A DNA stretch of 64,000 nucleotides from Enchytraeus crypticus (GCA_905160935.1 CAJHZI010000884.1:801001-865000), one strand, 5' to 3'; numbered from the stretch's first letter, positions 14,990 through 25,904 are shown. Notes: generated by a model not told the origin, from the letters alone. Numbers and translations are program-made.

Positions 14990-15150
14990 TTCGTTTATAT
15001 CGCCGCTATGCAGACCCTTCCGGCACTGATCGACTGACGTAGAGTCGAACCCTGACCTTTAGGGTCGGTTCACTTAACATCACGTGATCGGCCGTCACGT
15101 GACATAGGTCAGCATATCGACTGCGACCTGCCCCCTGAAGGAACATATTG
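14990..15150. promoter_or_regulatory. Candidate regulatory island with two palindromic E-boxes
   Basis: ATCACGTGAT (15079-15088) and GTCACGTGAC (15094-15103) lie 15 bp apart centre to centre, in a GC-richer unique segment. Both contain CACGTG, the site of bHLH-Zip factors such as USF, MYC/MAX and MITF/TFE. Confidence 0.35.
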
Positions 15151-15559
15151 AGGCAGTGATGCAGTCTATAATCTCCAACGTGAAGTGATTTGTGAGAGGC
15201 TGGAAGAAAACAATTTAAATCAAATGATGATGAGGGAGTGATAAGGAAGAGAATGAATTAGCTTTGATACGTAGAATGCTCATTAGGATAATTGAATAAT
15301 GAACTAGCATGAGATGTTTAATTATTTGATCAATTTGAATTATTTAGGTAGGTAATTAATTACGTGGTTGTTGCGGTTATTTCCCTGAAAACTTTAGTTC
15401 AAAACTCTAGAATTTTATTTGACTTTCCCTTTTTGAAAAAGGTAGCGTCCATCGTTGCAAGGAGTGGTTGAGATTTATAAATCTTCTTTGTAGGCAGATT
15501 TTACTTACATTACTAATAAAACAACAAATATTACTATACTAGGTGCCTACGAGATTATT

Positions 15560-15860
15560 TGCAAATGTATATATATGTATGTTTATATTATATATATATA
15601 TGTAAATAATTATAGTATATTTGCATGTATGTGCATATGTATTTATGTGCATATGCACAGACATACATATGCATATTTACATGTATATACTTTATACATG
15701 TAAAATATTTATAATTTTTATAATATTTGCATGTTTACATGTATATACATGTATGTGCACATTGCGTCTATTCTTTGAGTTGATATATAAGCATATATAT
15801 AATTTATATTTTTCATTTTTATTGTGCATTTTCTATTTTTAATTTGTATTTTTATGTATG
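15560..15860. repeat. AT-rich (TA)n / TGCATA tract
   Basis: Imperfect alternation of TATATA, ATGCATATG and TGTATATAC. No gene. Confidence 0.8.
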
Positions 15861-16079
15861 CATGAAGGGTGGTCAATTAGATAGGATTTTATAACCTCTT
15901 TGACGGCCTAGTGTGTGTTATTTTTTGAGTGTTTTTTGAAAGAAACACAGGCCCAAGTACTCTAGATTACAAATCTTCAGAACGAACATCTCTTCAACAC
16001 ATTTTAAGATCTTTCTCTAAAAGTATACAAATTCTAACTAATTAATTCATATTTCATTAGTAATAGTAAATTTAATTAT

Positions 16080-16145
16080 AGTAATAATAATAAAGGTTTA
16101 ACGTCCGTTTCCTCGTACAAGGATGATGTCAGGAACGTCAAATTA
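16080..16145 (-). mobile_element. Retroelement tail-E (reverse)
   Basis: AATAATAATAAAGGTTTAAC, GTCCGTTTCCTCGTAC, AAGGATGATGTCAGGAACGT. Confidence 0.75.
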
Positions 16146-16364
16146 TGAATTAGTTACAATTAACTAAACTAGATTTCGTTTTATTTCATCTGCATCTTGC
16201 AAAACAAATTAATTGACAAAGTTTTTGAACTTATGGAATGAAGTCAAGACTTCACTTTTAGCACATGACCCCACTCCATATCCAGCTTCCCCTTTATCCC
16301 TCCTCTCTCCTCTTTCTTTTCTAGTTCTTGGTAATTTGGGCTCAGCTGTATTGGAGCATGTACA

Positions 16365-16450
16365 TATAATATGTGAGCTAAGAGTTAGTGGAAATGATAA
16401 AGCTGCCGCTATTCAAGCCAGAGGTCACAGGATCAATCCCTGAAGCAGGG
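16365..16450 (+). repeat. tRNA-like SINE head, diverged
   Basis: GTGAGCTAAGAGTTAGTGG (A-box-like), then about 45 bp on AGGATCAATCCCTGAAGC (B-box-like). No cloverleaf good enough to be a tRNA gene. Confidence 0.35.
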
Positions 16451-16539
16451 AACAATTTCTCAAGAGATATCAGCCCAGTACGTTACTAGTGCTGCTTGTG
16501 GGACAAATTAATACAAATTACCGAGCATTCATTCTGTCT

Positions 16540-16760
16540 CTGATCGTTAAATCCTACTGTCTCGCTCCTGAGGGGTGAATGAAGGTCCAAGGCCTCTGGG
16601 GTCCTAGGAACATCTGTGATACAAACAGCCCCCCGATGAATTGTCGACACCGAGTTTTCAGGCTCGACAATTTCCGCAGCCCGGGCGAATATTGCCCCCG
16701 AGGGGCTGGAAAATATGATGTATTTAGCCGGGTAGGCTGCAAGCTTTACTACTGCCTTGT
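16540..16760. promoter_or_regulatory. Candidate regulatory or structured island with inverted repeat
   Basis: GC-richer unique segment. AATTGTCGA (16639-16647) is mirrored by TCGACAATT (16664-16672), a 9-bp stem with a 16-bp loop, and GCCCCCGAGGGGC follows near 16693. Frames on both strands here are short and have no recognised motif. Confidence 0.3.
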
Positions 16761-17169
16761 AAGACCAGTTGAATTCTCAGAATTACCGTTAGAACTGAGA
16801 AAATGGTTCAATTTACGAGAGAATTTAGTGAATAATTTAGCACAGCTATTTATTGGAAAGATAGAATAGGCTGGAATTTTGTTAGCAATAAGTTTCTGGA
16901 CAGAAGGAAGAGACGTAGATGTAGCTTAATATTGTGATATACCACACGAGTGGGGTCAATAATTTATAAAACAGAATTATAAATATGGATTCAATAATTG
17001 CGCAGTTTGATAAAATGAAGGTTGAGAGACTTGAAACCAAACCCCTTCAACGGAATCATCTTGCGCTAACGTGAAACTCGTCAGTTTTTCCATCAAGCAA
17101 TTCATTATATTAGAAATTCTATTCGGAGTTTACTATTATTATTATTTGCTATTCATTAGATTTGGGAAG

Positions 17170-17245
17170 GGGATATGGCGTAACAGTCATGGTTGTTTGG
17201 GTCGGGTTCAATTGGCTTGGGTTCAAAGCCCAGGTCAGTCAAGTA
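17170..17245 (+). repeat. SINE-C copy (tRNA-derived)
   Basis: GATATGGCGTAACAGTCATG, later GGCTTGGGTTCAAAGCCCAG and GTCAGTCAAG. The reverse of 25905-25995 reads nearly the same order (GATATGGCATATCGG … AAATCCCAAGTCAGTCAA). The A- and B-box spacing indicates a tRNA-derived family. Confidence 0.6.
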
Positions 17246-17344
17246 ATGATGGATATCCCCTTCGGCCCATGGAAGGTTAATCTTGCATCGGAGCTTGCTG
17301 CCGATTGGCACGATTAGAAATACGTTTTTAAGACAGTCAAGTTC

Positions 17345-17555
17345 AGATATTTTAATAAAGGAGGTCATGGAAGGCAAAATGGAAGGAAGCATAATCAGAG
17401 GCAAGCCGAGATTAGGAATCTTAGATGATTTAAAGATCCCTCATGTATCGGCATGAAGAAGAAAGCGGAAGACAGAGAAGAGTGGAAGCGTTATATACCA
17501 AGGACTTGCCAGTAGGCAGTGCACTAAGAGAAAGAGAGAGAGGGAGACGTACTAT
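17345..17555 (+). mobile_element. LINE-1-type 3' end (non-LTR), frameshifted
   Basis: Nucleotides match the C-terminal frame found at 26236-26430 (EVIEGRMEGK, GRPRLGMLDDLK, DKEEWR) but with indels and substitutions. It ends with TGCCAGTAGGCAGTGCACTA and a GA-repeat tail. A dead copy. Confidence 0.75.
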
Positions 17556-17841
17556 AAAAAATTAATGATTTTGAGCTAGAAATTAATTACAAAGCATGAA
17601 AAGCTAATTTTAATGCCATAGTCCTGCCCTTACGCTGAAGTTATGACTCAAGTTACCAACGGTTACCAATGGCTACCAACAGTTTTATTGTAATTGGTCA
17701 TGTAATAGAAATTTTTTATATTTCAGACTCAAGTAGACACTGGCTACTAGTTATGGTATTACCGAGCAGAGCTATGGCTCTTTTATGGTAGCCTCTTTTG
17801 TATTTTATTTGCTTATCTAACTACATGCACGATCCTGGCAA

Positions 17842-17960
17842 TGGTAAGAAATTCCACCAGGGATCAGTATGTGCGGGTTCAAATCCTGGGCTCGCCCGTC
17901 ACTGATATCGCTTTCGAGTGAGGAAACTGACGTTAACGTTAGCTTTACCAGCTTTTTATT
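17842..17960 (+). repeat. SINE-A copy, 5' truncated
   Basis: GGATCAGTATGTGCGGGTTC, AAATCCTGGGCTCGCCCGTC, then GAGTGAGGAAACTGACGTTA and TTTACCAGCTTTT. Confidence 0.87.
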
Positions 17961-17989
17961 GTAGTATAATCTGTGCTGTGATCAACAAA

Positions 17990-18305
17990 TAAACGATACT
18001 AAGCGAAGTTCTCCTCTGAAGCAGCAGAACTAAGGCACATGACTCAATCCCATGTACTACTCACTCAGTCTATCAAGGAGTATTTTAGACGGAAGCCGAT
18101 CCATGAAAAATGTACGCCTTGGGCTGAGGGTAAACGAGCTTAGCAGAGACAAGTCGTTATTAATTTGTCATCACCAGGAGGGAGGGGGGAATAAATCAAA
18201 AGCCATTTATCGACTATCAGCGGTCCGGTAGAATCCTATTTCCACGAGAGTCGCCGCTCCAGTACTTAAATAAAAGCCAGTCAGATTATGTTACCAGAGC
18301 TGATT
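17990..18305. promoter_or_regulatory. Candidate cis-regulatory island
   Basis: High-complexity unique sequence (CCATTTATCGACTATCAGCG; GAGAGTCGCCGCTCCAGTAC) before a GAT-repeat tract. No frame, no repeat match. Confidence 0.22.
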
Positions 18306-18307
18306 AC

Positions 18308-18465
18308 GAGGATGATGATGATGATTAATATCATTGATGGATGATGATGACGATGGATTAGGTTGAAGATGATGATGATGGATGATGATGATGATGGATT
18401 AGGTTGAAGATGATGATGATGGATGATGATGATGATGAATTAGGATTAGGATGAGGAGGAGGATG
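18308..18465. repeat. (GAT)n microsatellite with a ~50-bp higher unit
   Basis: GATGATGATGATGGATTAGG, TTGAAGATGATGATGATGG and related units recur about three times, then GAGGAGGAT. Confidence 0.93.
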
Positions 18466-18772
18466 ATGACAATTAAGTCGATTACTAGTGGATGAGTGAA
18501 TGCCTATTATCATTACTTTTATTGACCTTAATGCTTACATTTTTTCAACTACGTTCACCGTAGTTCACATATAGTTCGTGTTGGACTTGTTGCATGTTCT
18601 AGATTATCTGAGTTTTTTGTGAACTGTACAGGGGTTTTATGACCCTTTTTAATGTTTCTGTTAAATAAATTAAATAAATAATGTGATGATGATGATGATG
18701 CTGTAAGCTCATAAAAAATATCTCTTATGATAATATTGTTGATGTTTATAATATCAAACATGCTGTGCAAGT

Positions 18773-18895
18773 TCTGTCTGTCTGTCTGTCTGTCTCTCTG
18801 TCTATATGTCTGTCTGTCTCTCTGTCTATCTGTCTGACTGTCTGTCTATCTGTCTATATGTCTGTCTGTCTCTCTGTCTGTCTGTCTGTATTGCT
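18773..18895. repeat. (TGTC)n / (TCTG)n microsatellite
   Basis: TCTGTCTGTCTGTCTGTCTC and variants with TATATG and CTCT breaks. Confidence 0.96.
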
Positions 18896-19500
18896 AGAAC
18901 TTCCGACTTAGGATTGAATTATTAGGGTTCAAATACAAGTTCAGTTCAAATAACAGACTATTTTTGGGGTATTTATTAATTAAATGATGTATCGATTGAT
19001 AAATAACTGATTAAACGATTTCATGACTGATTGATTATTAATTTAATAATCTCATTCAATACTACATTCATAGATTACTTGATGGATGGATGAATTGATT
19101 GATTGATTGATTGATTCAATAATTTATTGACTGACTAAAATGTTTTGTCATGTATTAAAAGGTTCAATAAGTCAATTCCACTTCTGAAATTCAAACTCCC
19201 TGCTCTGAAACAGGATATTAAATGGAAAGCTTTTCCATAACTGCTGATCCTTTAGCTTCTCTAGCTCCGGGCCCATCGTCGTTAAAAGCTCCACTTATCC
19301 CATTAGCGGCGAGTCTCCTGGAAAATCTTCATCTCTAATAACCGAGTACTGAGTGACGGCATTTCACGATCGGTATCTGTCGCAATAAGTGTAACTGCGT
19401 GGAGCCCTGCAAGGTTCCACACAGATTTATAACTCCAGTAAACTTCCATCAAGTAATATTGTGATTTCTCTCTAATTTTTGCGGGTAGCATATATTTTAA
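18896..19500. other. Intergenic, no gene seen
   Basis: AT-rich, with short GATT runs at 19094-19118. The minus frame 19303-19491 has no recognised motif. Confidence 0.4.
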
Positions 19501-19504
19501 CCAA

Positions 19505-19692
19505 CGTTACTTAGAATGTCTGAAGAAGGCAACGGGAAACCACCTCAGAAGCCATACATTTCCCCAAGCTATAGGCTACGTAAGGTATGGATAAGGCATA
19601 GACTTTGTCAGAAGGATTAATTTGTTGATCCAAAGAGTGTAAAAATGTACCTTGAACCTGCCACTTGGCAGTGCACTGAAGAAGAAGACTTA
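19505..19692 (+). mobile_element. Family D dispersed repeat
   Basis: GAAGAAGGCAACGGGAAACC, ACCTCAGAAGCCATACATTT, GCATAGACTTTGTCAGAAGG, GTACCTTGAACCTGCCACTT, GGCAGTGCACTGAAGAAGAA. Confidence 0.78.
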
Positions 19693-19899
19693 GAATGCTT
19701 GCGTTGGCAGGTATATAATTTTGACTAATGTTTTAACATGCAGTTAAATTTTATTTGAAACTGAAAGCAAAGTGAGTCTAACAAAGATGACAGGGCATTT
19801 ATCAGTAAACATATTTATCGCGTAGAACCATGGTTCATCATTGTTCACATCCTCAAGTAATTGTAGAGAGAAAATTCCGGTTTTGTATTGAGATGTCTC

Positions 19900-19908
19900 T
19901 CTGTCTCC

Positions 19909-19940
<32 letters not shown>

Positions 19941-20100
19941 GTAGTGTTCTGCTAAGAGGCAGGTCCAAGGTACACATTCCTACTCACATGCTGCGTTTCA
20001 CGCTCCATAAAGAGCACACCATCGATTATCGAGTTAATCCCTTCACAAATGGATATGTCTTATAGCCATTAAAGCTATAGCTACACCCTAGTGTAGCCTG
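19900..20100 (-). mobile_element. Family D dispersed repeat (reverse) with (CT)n end
   Basis: CTCTCTCT (19905-19940), then GCTAAGAGGCAGGTCCAAGG, TACACATTCCTACTCACATG and GAGTTAATCCCTTCACAAAT. Reverse orientation relative to 6170-6372, here with a GA instead of GAA tail. Confidence 0.7.
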
Positions 20101-20470
20101 AAGCTTTGGAATAGTATGCTTATATTATTATGGAAGCCATATTTAGATGTAAGTTATAATGTTGAGGATTAATTTTTAAAACAGAAAAAAATAATTCTCA
20201 AAAGTAAATCTAAAAAAACTCTAAAATATTAAATAAATTAGAATTAAGCTCTTTGAAGCATAATTTTTTAGAACGACAACGGCTAAAGCTCACTTTAAGC
20301 GCCATCATACTGGATCAGGAACATAATGTCTGACATTCGAAAGTTTAATTTTAAATTGATCCTTAGCTTCATTCCAAACAACCTTGCCAAGATCTCAACC
20401 AGCGTAGTTACCCAGATTATACGGACCTGTTTAATCTAAGCAGTGTAATCAGTTAATACCGTGGCATAAC
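20101..20470. other. Intergenic, AT-rich, nothing recognised
   Basis: No frame and no repeat family member recognised. Confidence 0.5.
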
Positions 20471-20474
20471 AAGC

Positions 20475-20600
20475 AGGTGTCATGTCCAGAAGATATTCGA
20501 CTTCGATTTATTAGATGCAGAGTTCAAATTCAGCTTTCGCCTTGTCATTGACATGCATTTCGCGCAGGAAACAGAGGTTAAACTTGGCTGAACTTTAATG
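20475..20600 (+). repeat. SINE-A-like, strongly diverged
   Basis: AGATATTCGACTTCGATTTA, GATGCAGAGTTCAAATTCAG, then CGCGCAGGAAACAGAGGTTA. The order follows SINE-A but identity is low. Confidence 0.45.
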
Positions 20601-20624
20601 TAAGATATAAATGAATAGATATCT

Positions 20625-20870
20625 CTCTGTCTCTCTCTCTCTTAGTGCATTACCTACTGGCAGGTCCATGGTATATAACGCCTCCACTCTTCTTTGTCTT
20701 CCACTTTCCTCTTCATTTCCACATATGCGTGTATCTTTAAATCATCTAACATACCTAATCTCGGCCTAACTCTGCTTCTTTTCCCTTCCATTCTACCTTC
20801 TATGACCTCTAGTAATAGACCTTCCCCCTTAGAATGAATCCTATCCAACTCATCTTCCTATTTCCTAATA
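20625..20870 (-). mobile_element. LINE-1-type 3' end (non-LTR reverse transcriptase C-terminus)
   Basis: The minus-strand frame 20654-20848 reads EVIEGRMEGKRSRVRPRLGM, then LDDLKIHAYVEMKRKVEDKE and EWRRYIPWTCQ. This is the conserved region after the reverse transcriptase in many non-LTR elements (endonuclease/RT polyproteins). A CT run (GA on the minus strand) at 20620-20640 forms the tail. It is 5'-truncated, so not autonomous. Confidence 0.82.
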
Positions 20871-21104
20871 CATTTATGTAGAATTAGATACAGTGTATGA
20901 GACTTGACAGAGTAAGCGCAGGAATAAAGCAACCACAGACGGACTGTTGAATTCCACGAGGTGCTATAAACTGATCTCCTGAGATCCTTTCCCTCACTTC
21001 CTCCACCGTCTCCGGACACTCGTAACAAATCTCTCAGCGAGACCACATCGCCATCCGACACGGACTCTAAACGACCGACGCATTAAGTTATTGTTCAAAC
21101 ATTT

Positions 21105-21275
21105 TGCCGGCGGCTCAGCCTGACTGCCCCCAAGGGGGTCGTTGACGCTCTAGGGGAAGGCCGGGGGACTCAGGGCTCGGCGCCGGCAGGGCGAGGCCGG
21201 GGCGAGGCCGGGCTTCGAGGGGCCGACCCGGGATCGGAGGGGATTACCGGCGAGACCCGGGCCCTCAAACATTGA
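21105..21275. other. Isolated GC-rich island
   Basis: About 160 bp of strongly GC- and CpG-rich sequence (GGCGCCGGCAGGGCGAGGCC; GGGGCGAGGCCGGGCTTCG; GACCCGGGATCGGAGG) in an AT-rich setting. No long frame, no repeat partner in the window and no rRNA or tRNA pattern that I recognise. Confidence 0.6.
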
Positions 21276-21429
21276 TGCCTATCAAATCCCGCTCAGTGAA
21301 AACATCGACGAGGTCGAGTGGTTGTGCGGAGTCTTGTGGTATTAGAGTGAAGGTGATTCAAACGTCAATAAAACAAATAGACGAGACAATAAAGTAAAGT
21401 CTAATAGGATTACAGTGGCTGAATGAGAG

Positions 21430-21624
21430 ATATATATATATACTCCCCCCACCTCCTATAGCTGTCTCAACCTTAAAACATCAGAATATCGCAAAATACA
21501 AATGTGGAGTCTTATAGCCCAAGTATATATAATAGTATCATATACTACAGATATAATATATATATATATATATATATATAATAGGCCTATACTGTATATA
21601 TATATACACATGTATAATTCATTA

Positions 21625-21668
<44 letters not shown>

Positions 21669-21690
21669 TATATATATATATACATGCAAT
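21430..21690. repeat. (TA)n microsatellite cluster
   Basis: TATATA blocks at 21430-21440, 21558-21582 and 21625-21680. Frames on both strands are Tyr/Ile artefacts. Confidence 0.95.
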
Positions 21691-21857
21691 TTTTGTGTTG
21701 TGTTTATGGATGAGAGAGCATCATAGAGGATCGTAGTTCCGCTAAAATTATTAAAATAGTTTTTCATAAAAGGTTTTCCGAAGTGTACAGATATTTGCAT
21801 TTATAGCATAATAAATAATACAGTGTACATACAGAATGTAAGAATACATATATTAGA

Positions 21858-21900
21858 CCTGCCACTTGCAGAACACCAGTGAGAGAGGGTTGGGAGAGTT
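21858..21900 (+). mobile_element. LINE-1/family D terminal remnant
   Basis: GACCTGCCACTTGCAGAACA + CCAGTGAGAGAGGG resembles the last 40 bp of the LINE-1 and family D ends. Confidence 0.4.
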
Positions 21901-22284
21901 AACACAAAAAATTTTTACGTACACAAAATTTACTTTTCCTAAACCCATATAGTTTGTATTATATTTTACCATAAAATCTAATTTTCAAAATTAACGCTTG
22001 CTGTCTAAATTTCCATTAAAATACTTGTAGAAGAACAATAAATATTTTTGTCGCAAAGGTACTCGCTATTTGTACGTATATATGCATATTCGACATAAGA
22101 AATTTCAGATTAATATGTCAGCGTTAATTAATTACACTTTTTGTTTTCTAGTATAGGTTAACTTTGTTCTTTAGCTACAGCTAAATTATTCCATTTTTCT
22201 AAAGTTAGATTTTGTGCTACTATACACAGTAGATTTTGACGGCACATTTTCGTCGTATCAGCAGCGTACATCGGAAGATATTTG

Positions 22285-22350
22285 AAGTCTGGCCCAGGAG
22301 TTGAACCCCGGTCATTTGTCGTTCAGTCTGATTGTCAGCTCATTACTGAG
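22285..22350 (-). repeat. tRNA-like SINE head (reverse)
   Basis: The minus strand reads TCGCTCAGTAATGAGCTGAC (A-box-like), then GGGGTTCAACTCCTGGGCC (B-box). The anticodon stem is not clean, so a SINE or tRNA relic is preferred to a tRNA gene. Confidence 0.5.
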
Positions 22351-22500
22351 CGAGAGATTAGCGGCTGCTGCGGATGAACTTTAATTACGCTGATCGGCGA
22401 AGCTACGGGTCCGAGAGATAAATTAATCGATTGTCTGATCGATCAACCATGGAACCGGTCGTCCAAGCGGATGCTAGATTTGACTTTGAACAGTTCCGTG
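22351..22500. promoter_or_regulatory. Candidate cis-regulatory island
   Basis: Unique, with TTTAATTACG, AAATTAATCGATTG and CGGTCGTCCAAGCGG. No frame. Confidence 0.2.
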
Positions 22501-22875
22501 TATAACAGACTTGTCTGCTGTGCAAAAGGTCGCCAGATCTGTCTCAATCCGTGTCGATAAATTTATTATTAATATTTCTACGCTAGTTGCTGTAATTTTG
22601 GATTTTGCTACTGATGTCATATTTCTACAATTTATAGTTTACATTTTGATTTTTTTCTTTCTTAAAATAATGACAGAATTCTTTAATAAAATAATGAAAG
22701 GGTTTAATAAGCAAGAAATATGCTTTATTAGTTATCATAATATTATAAACAAGGACAAGGTATTTAAAAGGGTACAATAGAAAAACAGCAACAACAACAT
22801 AATAACAGCAAAGAATTGACGTCCAAATTAAAACATATAATAATTAGTTTAAAGTGTACCAAAGATAACAGCTAA

Positions 22876-23008
22876 TCTAAGCTAATGTTAACGCCAGTTT
22901 CCTCACTCGAAAGCGATGTCAGTGACGGGCGAGCCCAGGATTTGAACCCCACACCTACTGATCGCGGTCGAGTATCTTACCGACTCGCCACTGGTTCCAG
23001 CCAGTTAA
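22876..23008 (-). repeat. SINE-A copy (reverse)
   Basis: Minus strand: GGCTGGAACCAGTGGCGAGT, CGGTAAGATACTCGACCGCG, B-box GGTTCAAATCC, then GCTTTCGAGTGAGGAAACTG. Confidence 0.88.
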
Positions 23009-23127
23009 AAGATAAACATAAGTAAATAAATAACTGATGCAAATCCAGATAAATACTTACAGTAGTCGAGTATGTGAAACAATATTTCATAAGGCTGCCA
23101 GAGACGTCCATCATAAGGATAATAAAT

Positions 23128-23424
23128 GGAACTGTAAGAAGAGTGGAATGATTTAGGGATAGACAAGAAGAGTGGAATGATTTAGGGATAGACAAGAAGA
23201 GTGGAATGATTTAGGAATAGACAAGAAGAGTGGAATGATTTATGGATAGACAGGAAGAGTGGAATGATTTAGGGATAGAGAAGAAGAGTGGAATGATTTA
23301 GGGATAGAGAAGAAGAGTGGAATGATTTAGGGATAGAGAAGAAGAGTGGAATGATTTAGGGATAGACAAGAAGAGTAGAATGATTTAGGGATTGACAGGA
23401 AGAGTGGAATGATTTAGGGATACG
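23128..23424. repeat. 29-bp minisatellite
   Basis: About ten units of GAAGAGTGGAATGATTTAGG + GATAGACAA, with GAGAA and CAGGA variants. Because 29 is not a multiple of 3, no repeat frame persists. Confidence 0.96.
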
Positions 23425-23850
23425 GAGACAGGGGACGATCAAAGACTCGATCATCAGAGAGATCTTGATAAGTGGGACCTCTATTAGGAGAAGCATTTAT
23501 TGGAAGTGTACTGCATATTTATAACGGCAAACAAAGTTGTAAAGTTTATCCAATCAAAGCAATTCTATACAATGAACTGGAATATTTGCAAGAGTATTGT
23601 AAGACAAAAGGAAGAAGTCCAAGGGTGTGCAGTATCCATGTCTACAAAAACACAGAGCCTAAAGTGCCTCGAGTGCCTAGAGTACCTAGGATGCCTATCA
23701 TGCCTACAGTGACTTTGCTTACCCTACACACTTTACAACTGTTAAATATACTTAGCAATTGTCCTGTAGTAACGTTCATATGCCTTTTCAGATTACAACG
23801 TCTTAGAAACCTTGAAACCTGTAAGTATAAAGCATCTTCTCGTACGACAA
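23425..23850. other. Intergenic with an unassigned frame
   Basis: The + frame 23472-23858 (128 codons) contains a short repeat of Pro/Arg/Val codons (VPRVPRVPRMP) from CTCGAGTGCCTAGAG-type units. I recognise no domain and no splice context, so it is not called as a gene. Confidence 0.3.
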
Positions 23851-23859
23851 GTGATTGAT

Positions 23860-23935
23860 CTTGTGACGGTCCGCGAGATTGTCGAACCCGCGGTCTCTCG
23901 CTTTTCAGATAGGCATGCTATCTACTAAGCCACCT
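23860..23935 (-). repeat. tRNA-derived SINE head (reverse)
   Basis: Minus strand: GTGGCTTAGTAGATAGCATG (A-box TGGCTTAGTAG), GAAAAGCGAGAGACCG, then GCGGGTTCGACAATCTCGCG (B-box GGTTCGACAATC). The layout is close to a tRNA, but the T arm and acceptor arms do not pair cleanly. Confidence 0.6.
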
Positions 23936-24259
23936 GTTAGTAAAATCATCTTTGTTTTATACAGTAGCATATGATAGGAACAGAATTAGATTTAAAGCAA
24001 GCTTAAGAGTACTGAAATACGATTTCAGTAAAGCACCCAATTTACAGAATTAAATTAATTTAAAAGTTTATTTGGCTACATGTAGGCTGCTCTTGATCTA
24101 CCAGTTGTGAGAAGATTACAGGAAGAGATGATTATAAAGATACTCAGCCATGATAGCTTGTACATTGCAGCCTTCGGTATTACGATGCTCAAATTGTTTA
24201 TTAGTATAAAGAGAAAGTATATTATTAACACTATTAATTGCATTTATTTAGAATGTCTA

Positions 24260-24485
24260 AATATCGTAGGGGTAACGTCATGAAGTTTTAATTGACAAAT
24301 CCTGAGGTGAATTGAACCCTCGTGGGTTCGAATCCCGGCCGCGCTGATCTGAGAGTAAAATCACATTCACTGGACTGATTATACGAAAAATGGTCTAAAT
24401 TGGCTAACCGTTTAAACATGTAAAATTAAAAAGTGATAGATATCAACATAGTTGATTATTCACTGTAATGCTTGTTTACTTACTT
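24260..24485 (+). repeat. SINE-B copy (tRNA-derived)
   Basis: A-box-like CGTAGGGGTAACGTCATGAA, B-box GGGTTCGAATCCCGGCCGCG, then CATTCACTGGACTGATTATA, AACCGTTTAAACATG, AGTGATAGATATCAACATAG and TGTTTACTTAC. Five copies in the window, all on the + strand. Confidence 0.9.
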
Positions 24486-24910
24486 TTGAAAACAATTTAA
24501 TTTCATTGCACTTGTTAACAGAGCCAAAGCATTACGAGGAAACACCTCGTTTAGTTCTATACATTGACATCTCAGTATCTCAGTATCTTTAAGCAAATGG
24601 TTCAGGTTTCAGTGGAATCCTTCAGTCCTGGACACTTGGATCCTGTAGGATTGCAGGCTAAGCGGTTGCGGATGTGTGGCAGATCGTATAAAATGAACCG
24701 GATGAGTTCCTTTAGTTAATCATCGAACAATCTAGTGGATAGGGCTTCCTTTTAGAACAGTCTGCGTCTCATGAACACATATGAACACATTTTTATGAGG
24801 AAGTAAACCAGTTATAGGCCTACAGGACCATTTACAATTTCGTGTTATGCACAATTTCAAGCCATTGGAATTTCAGGTCATATCAGTTATTTCCCACCGA
24901 CGTCGACACT

Positions 24911-25045
24911 TGGCTGGAGCCAGTGTCGACTTCGGTAAGATATTCGACCGCGGATCAGTATGTGCGGGATTCAAATCCTGGGCTCACCGTCACTGATATC
25001 GCTTTCTAGTGAGAAAACCGACGCTAACCTTAGCTTTTTCCTAGT
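24911..25045 (+). repeat. SINE-A copy
   Basis: GGCTGGAGCCAGTGTCGACT, TCGGTAAGATATTCGACCGC, GGATTCAAATCCTGGGCTC, then GATATCGCTTTCTAGTGAG. Confidence 0.9.
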
Positions 25046-25180
25046 TATGCTATAATTCTTTTTAGAAAGGAGAGGTAAAATTGGTTATAACTCTAAAGTT
25101 GTCAAGTACTTGAGCCTCGCTAGGGGCCAGTAGACATGTTCACTGGTTACTGTAATGATTTACTTTGTGTACGATTTACT

Positions 25181-25296
<116 letters not shown>

Positions 25297-25369
25297 AGAA
25301 TGAGGGACCGAGAGAATTAGATTTTGCAAATAAATCTGAATTTTTGTCTAATCTAGAATTTCTCTAGAC

Positions 25370-25625
25370 TCACGGGAAGCCCTATTCCGGAGTGGAATCC
25401 AATGGGCGCTGCACGCTTCATTGCACGCCCTCTAACGAGGCTAATTGCTAGGCTTCCTTTCACTCCCTCAGGTCCCCTTGCCGTCCATTACTTTCCTGTT
25501 TGGTCTTCAGATTTAGAGACCAGAATAGAATCGAGTTCTCTTTGGTTAGAATTACGTTCAGCTATTAACTCTGCAAAGATTCCAAGATCGAAGTTTCACG
25601 AATTAATCCATATCTCTTTATCCAT
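25370..25625. other. Intergenic island, no gene assigned
   Basis: Balanced-composition unique sequence (GGGCGCTGCACGCTTCATTG; ACGAGGCTAATTGCTAGGCT). The frame 25402-25779 runs on into a CT repeat and a SINE, which argues against a real gene. Confidence 0.3.
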
Positions 25626-25652
25626 TGTCTCTTTCTCTATTTTTTCTATCCG

Positions 25653-25654
<2 letters not shown>

Positions 25655-25706
<52 letters not shown>
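25655..25706. repeat. (CT)n microsatellite
   Basis: About 45 bp of CT with one TAT break. Confidence 0.97.
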
Positions 25707-25732
25707 CCGCTCACCCCTTCTCTCTATGCTCT

Positions 25733-25872
25733 GGCTGGAGCCAGTGGTGATGTCGGTAAGATACTCGACCGCGGATTAGTATGTGCGGGGTTCAAGTCCT
25801 GGGCTAGCCCGTCACTGACATCACTTTCGAGTGAGAAAACTGACGTTAACATTAGCTTTACCATCTTTATCA
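25733..25872 (+). repeat. SINE-A copy, near full length
   Basis: GGCTGGAGCCAGTGGTGATG, TCGGTAAGATACTCGACCGC, GGGGTTCAAGTCCTGGGCT, CACTTTCGAGTGAG, AACTGACGTTAACATTAGC. A useful type copy for the family. Confidence 0.92.
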
Positions 25873-25904
25873 GCTAAACACGTCCTGAGTTTTGTACGTT
25901 GAAC

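Noticed and set aside
24260-24485. tRNA gene, because of a perfect GGGTTCGAATCCC B-box
   Set aside because: The A- to B-box span is too long, the arms do not pair, and the same sequence recurs as a 215-230-bp SINE.
25402-25779. 125-codon frame as a gene
   Set aside because: It passes through a CT microsatellite and into a SINE-A, so the openness is accidental.
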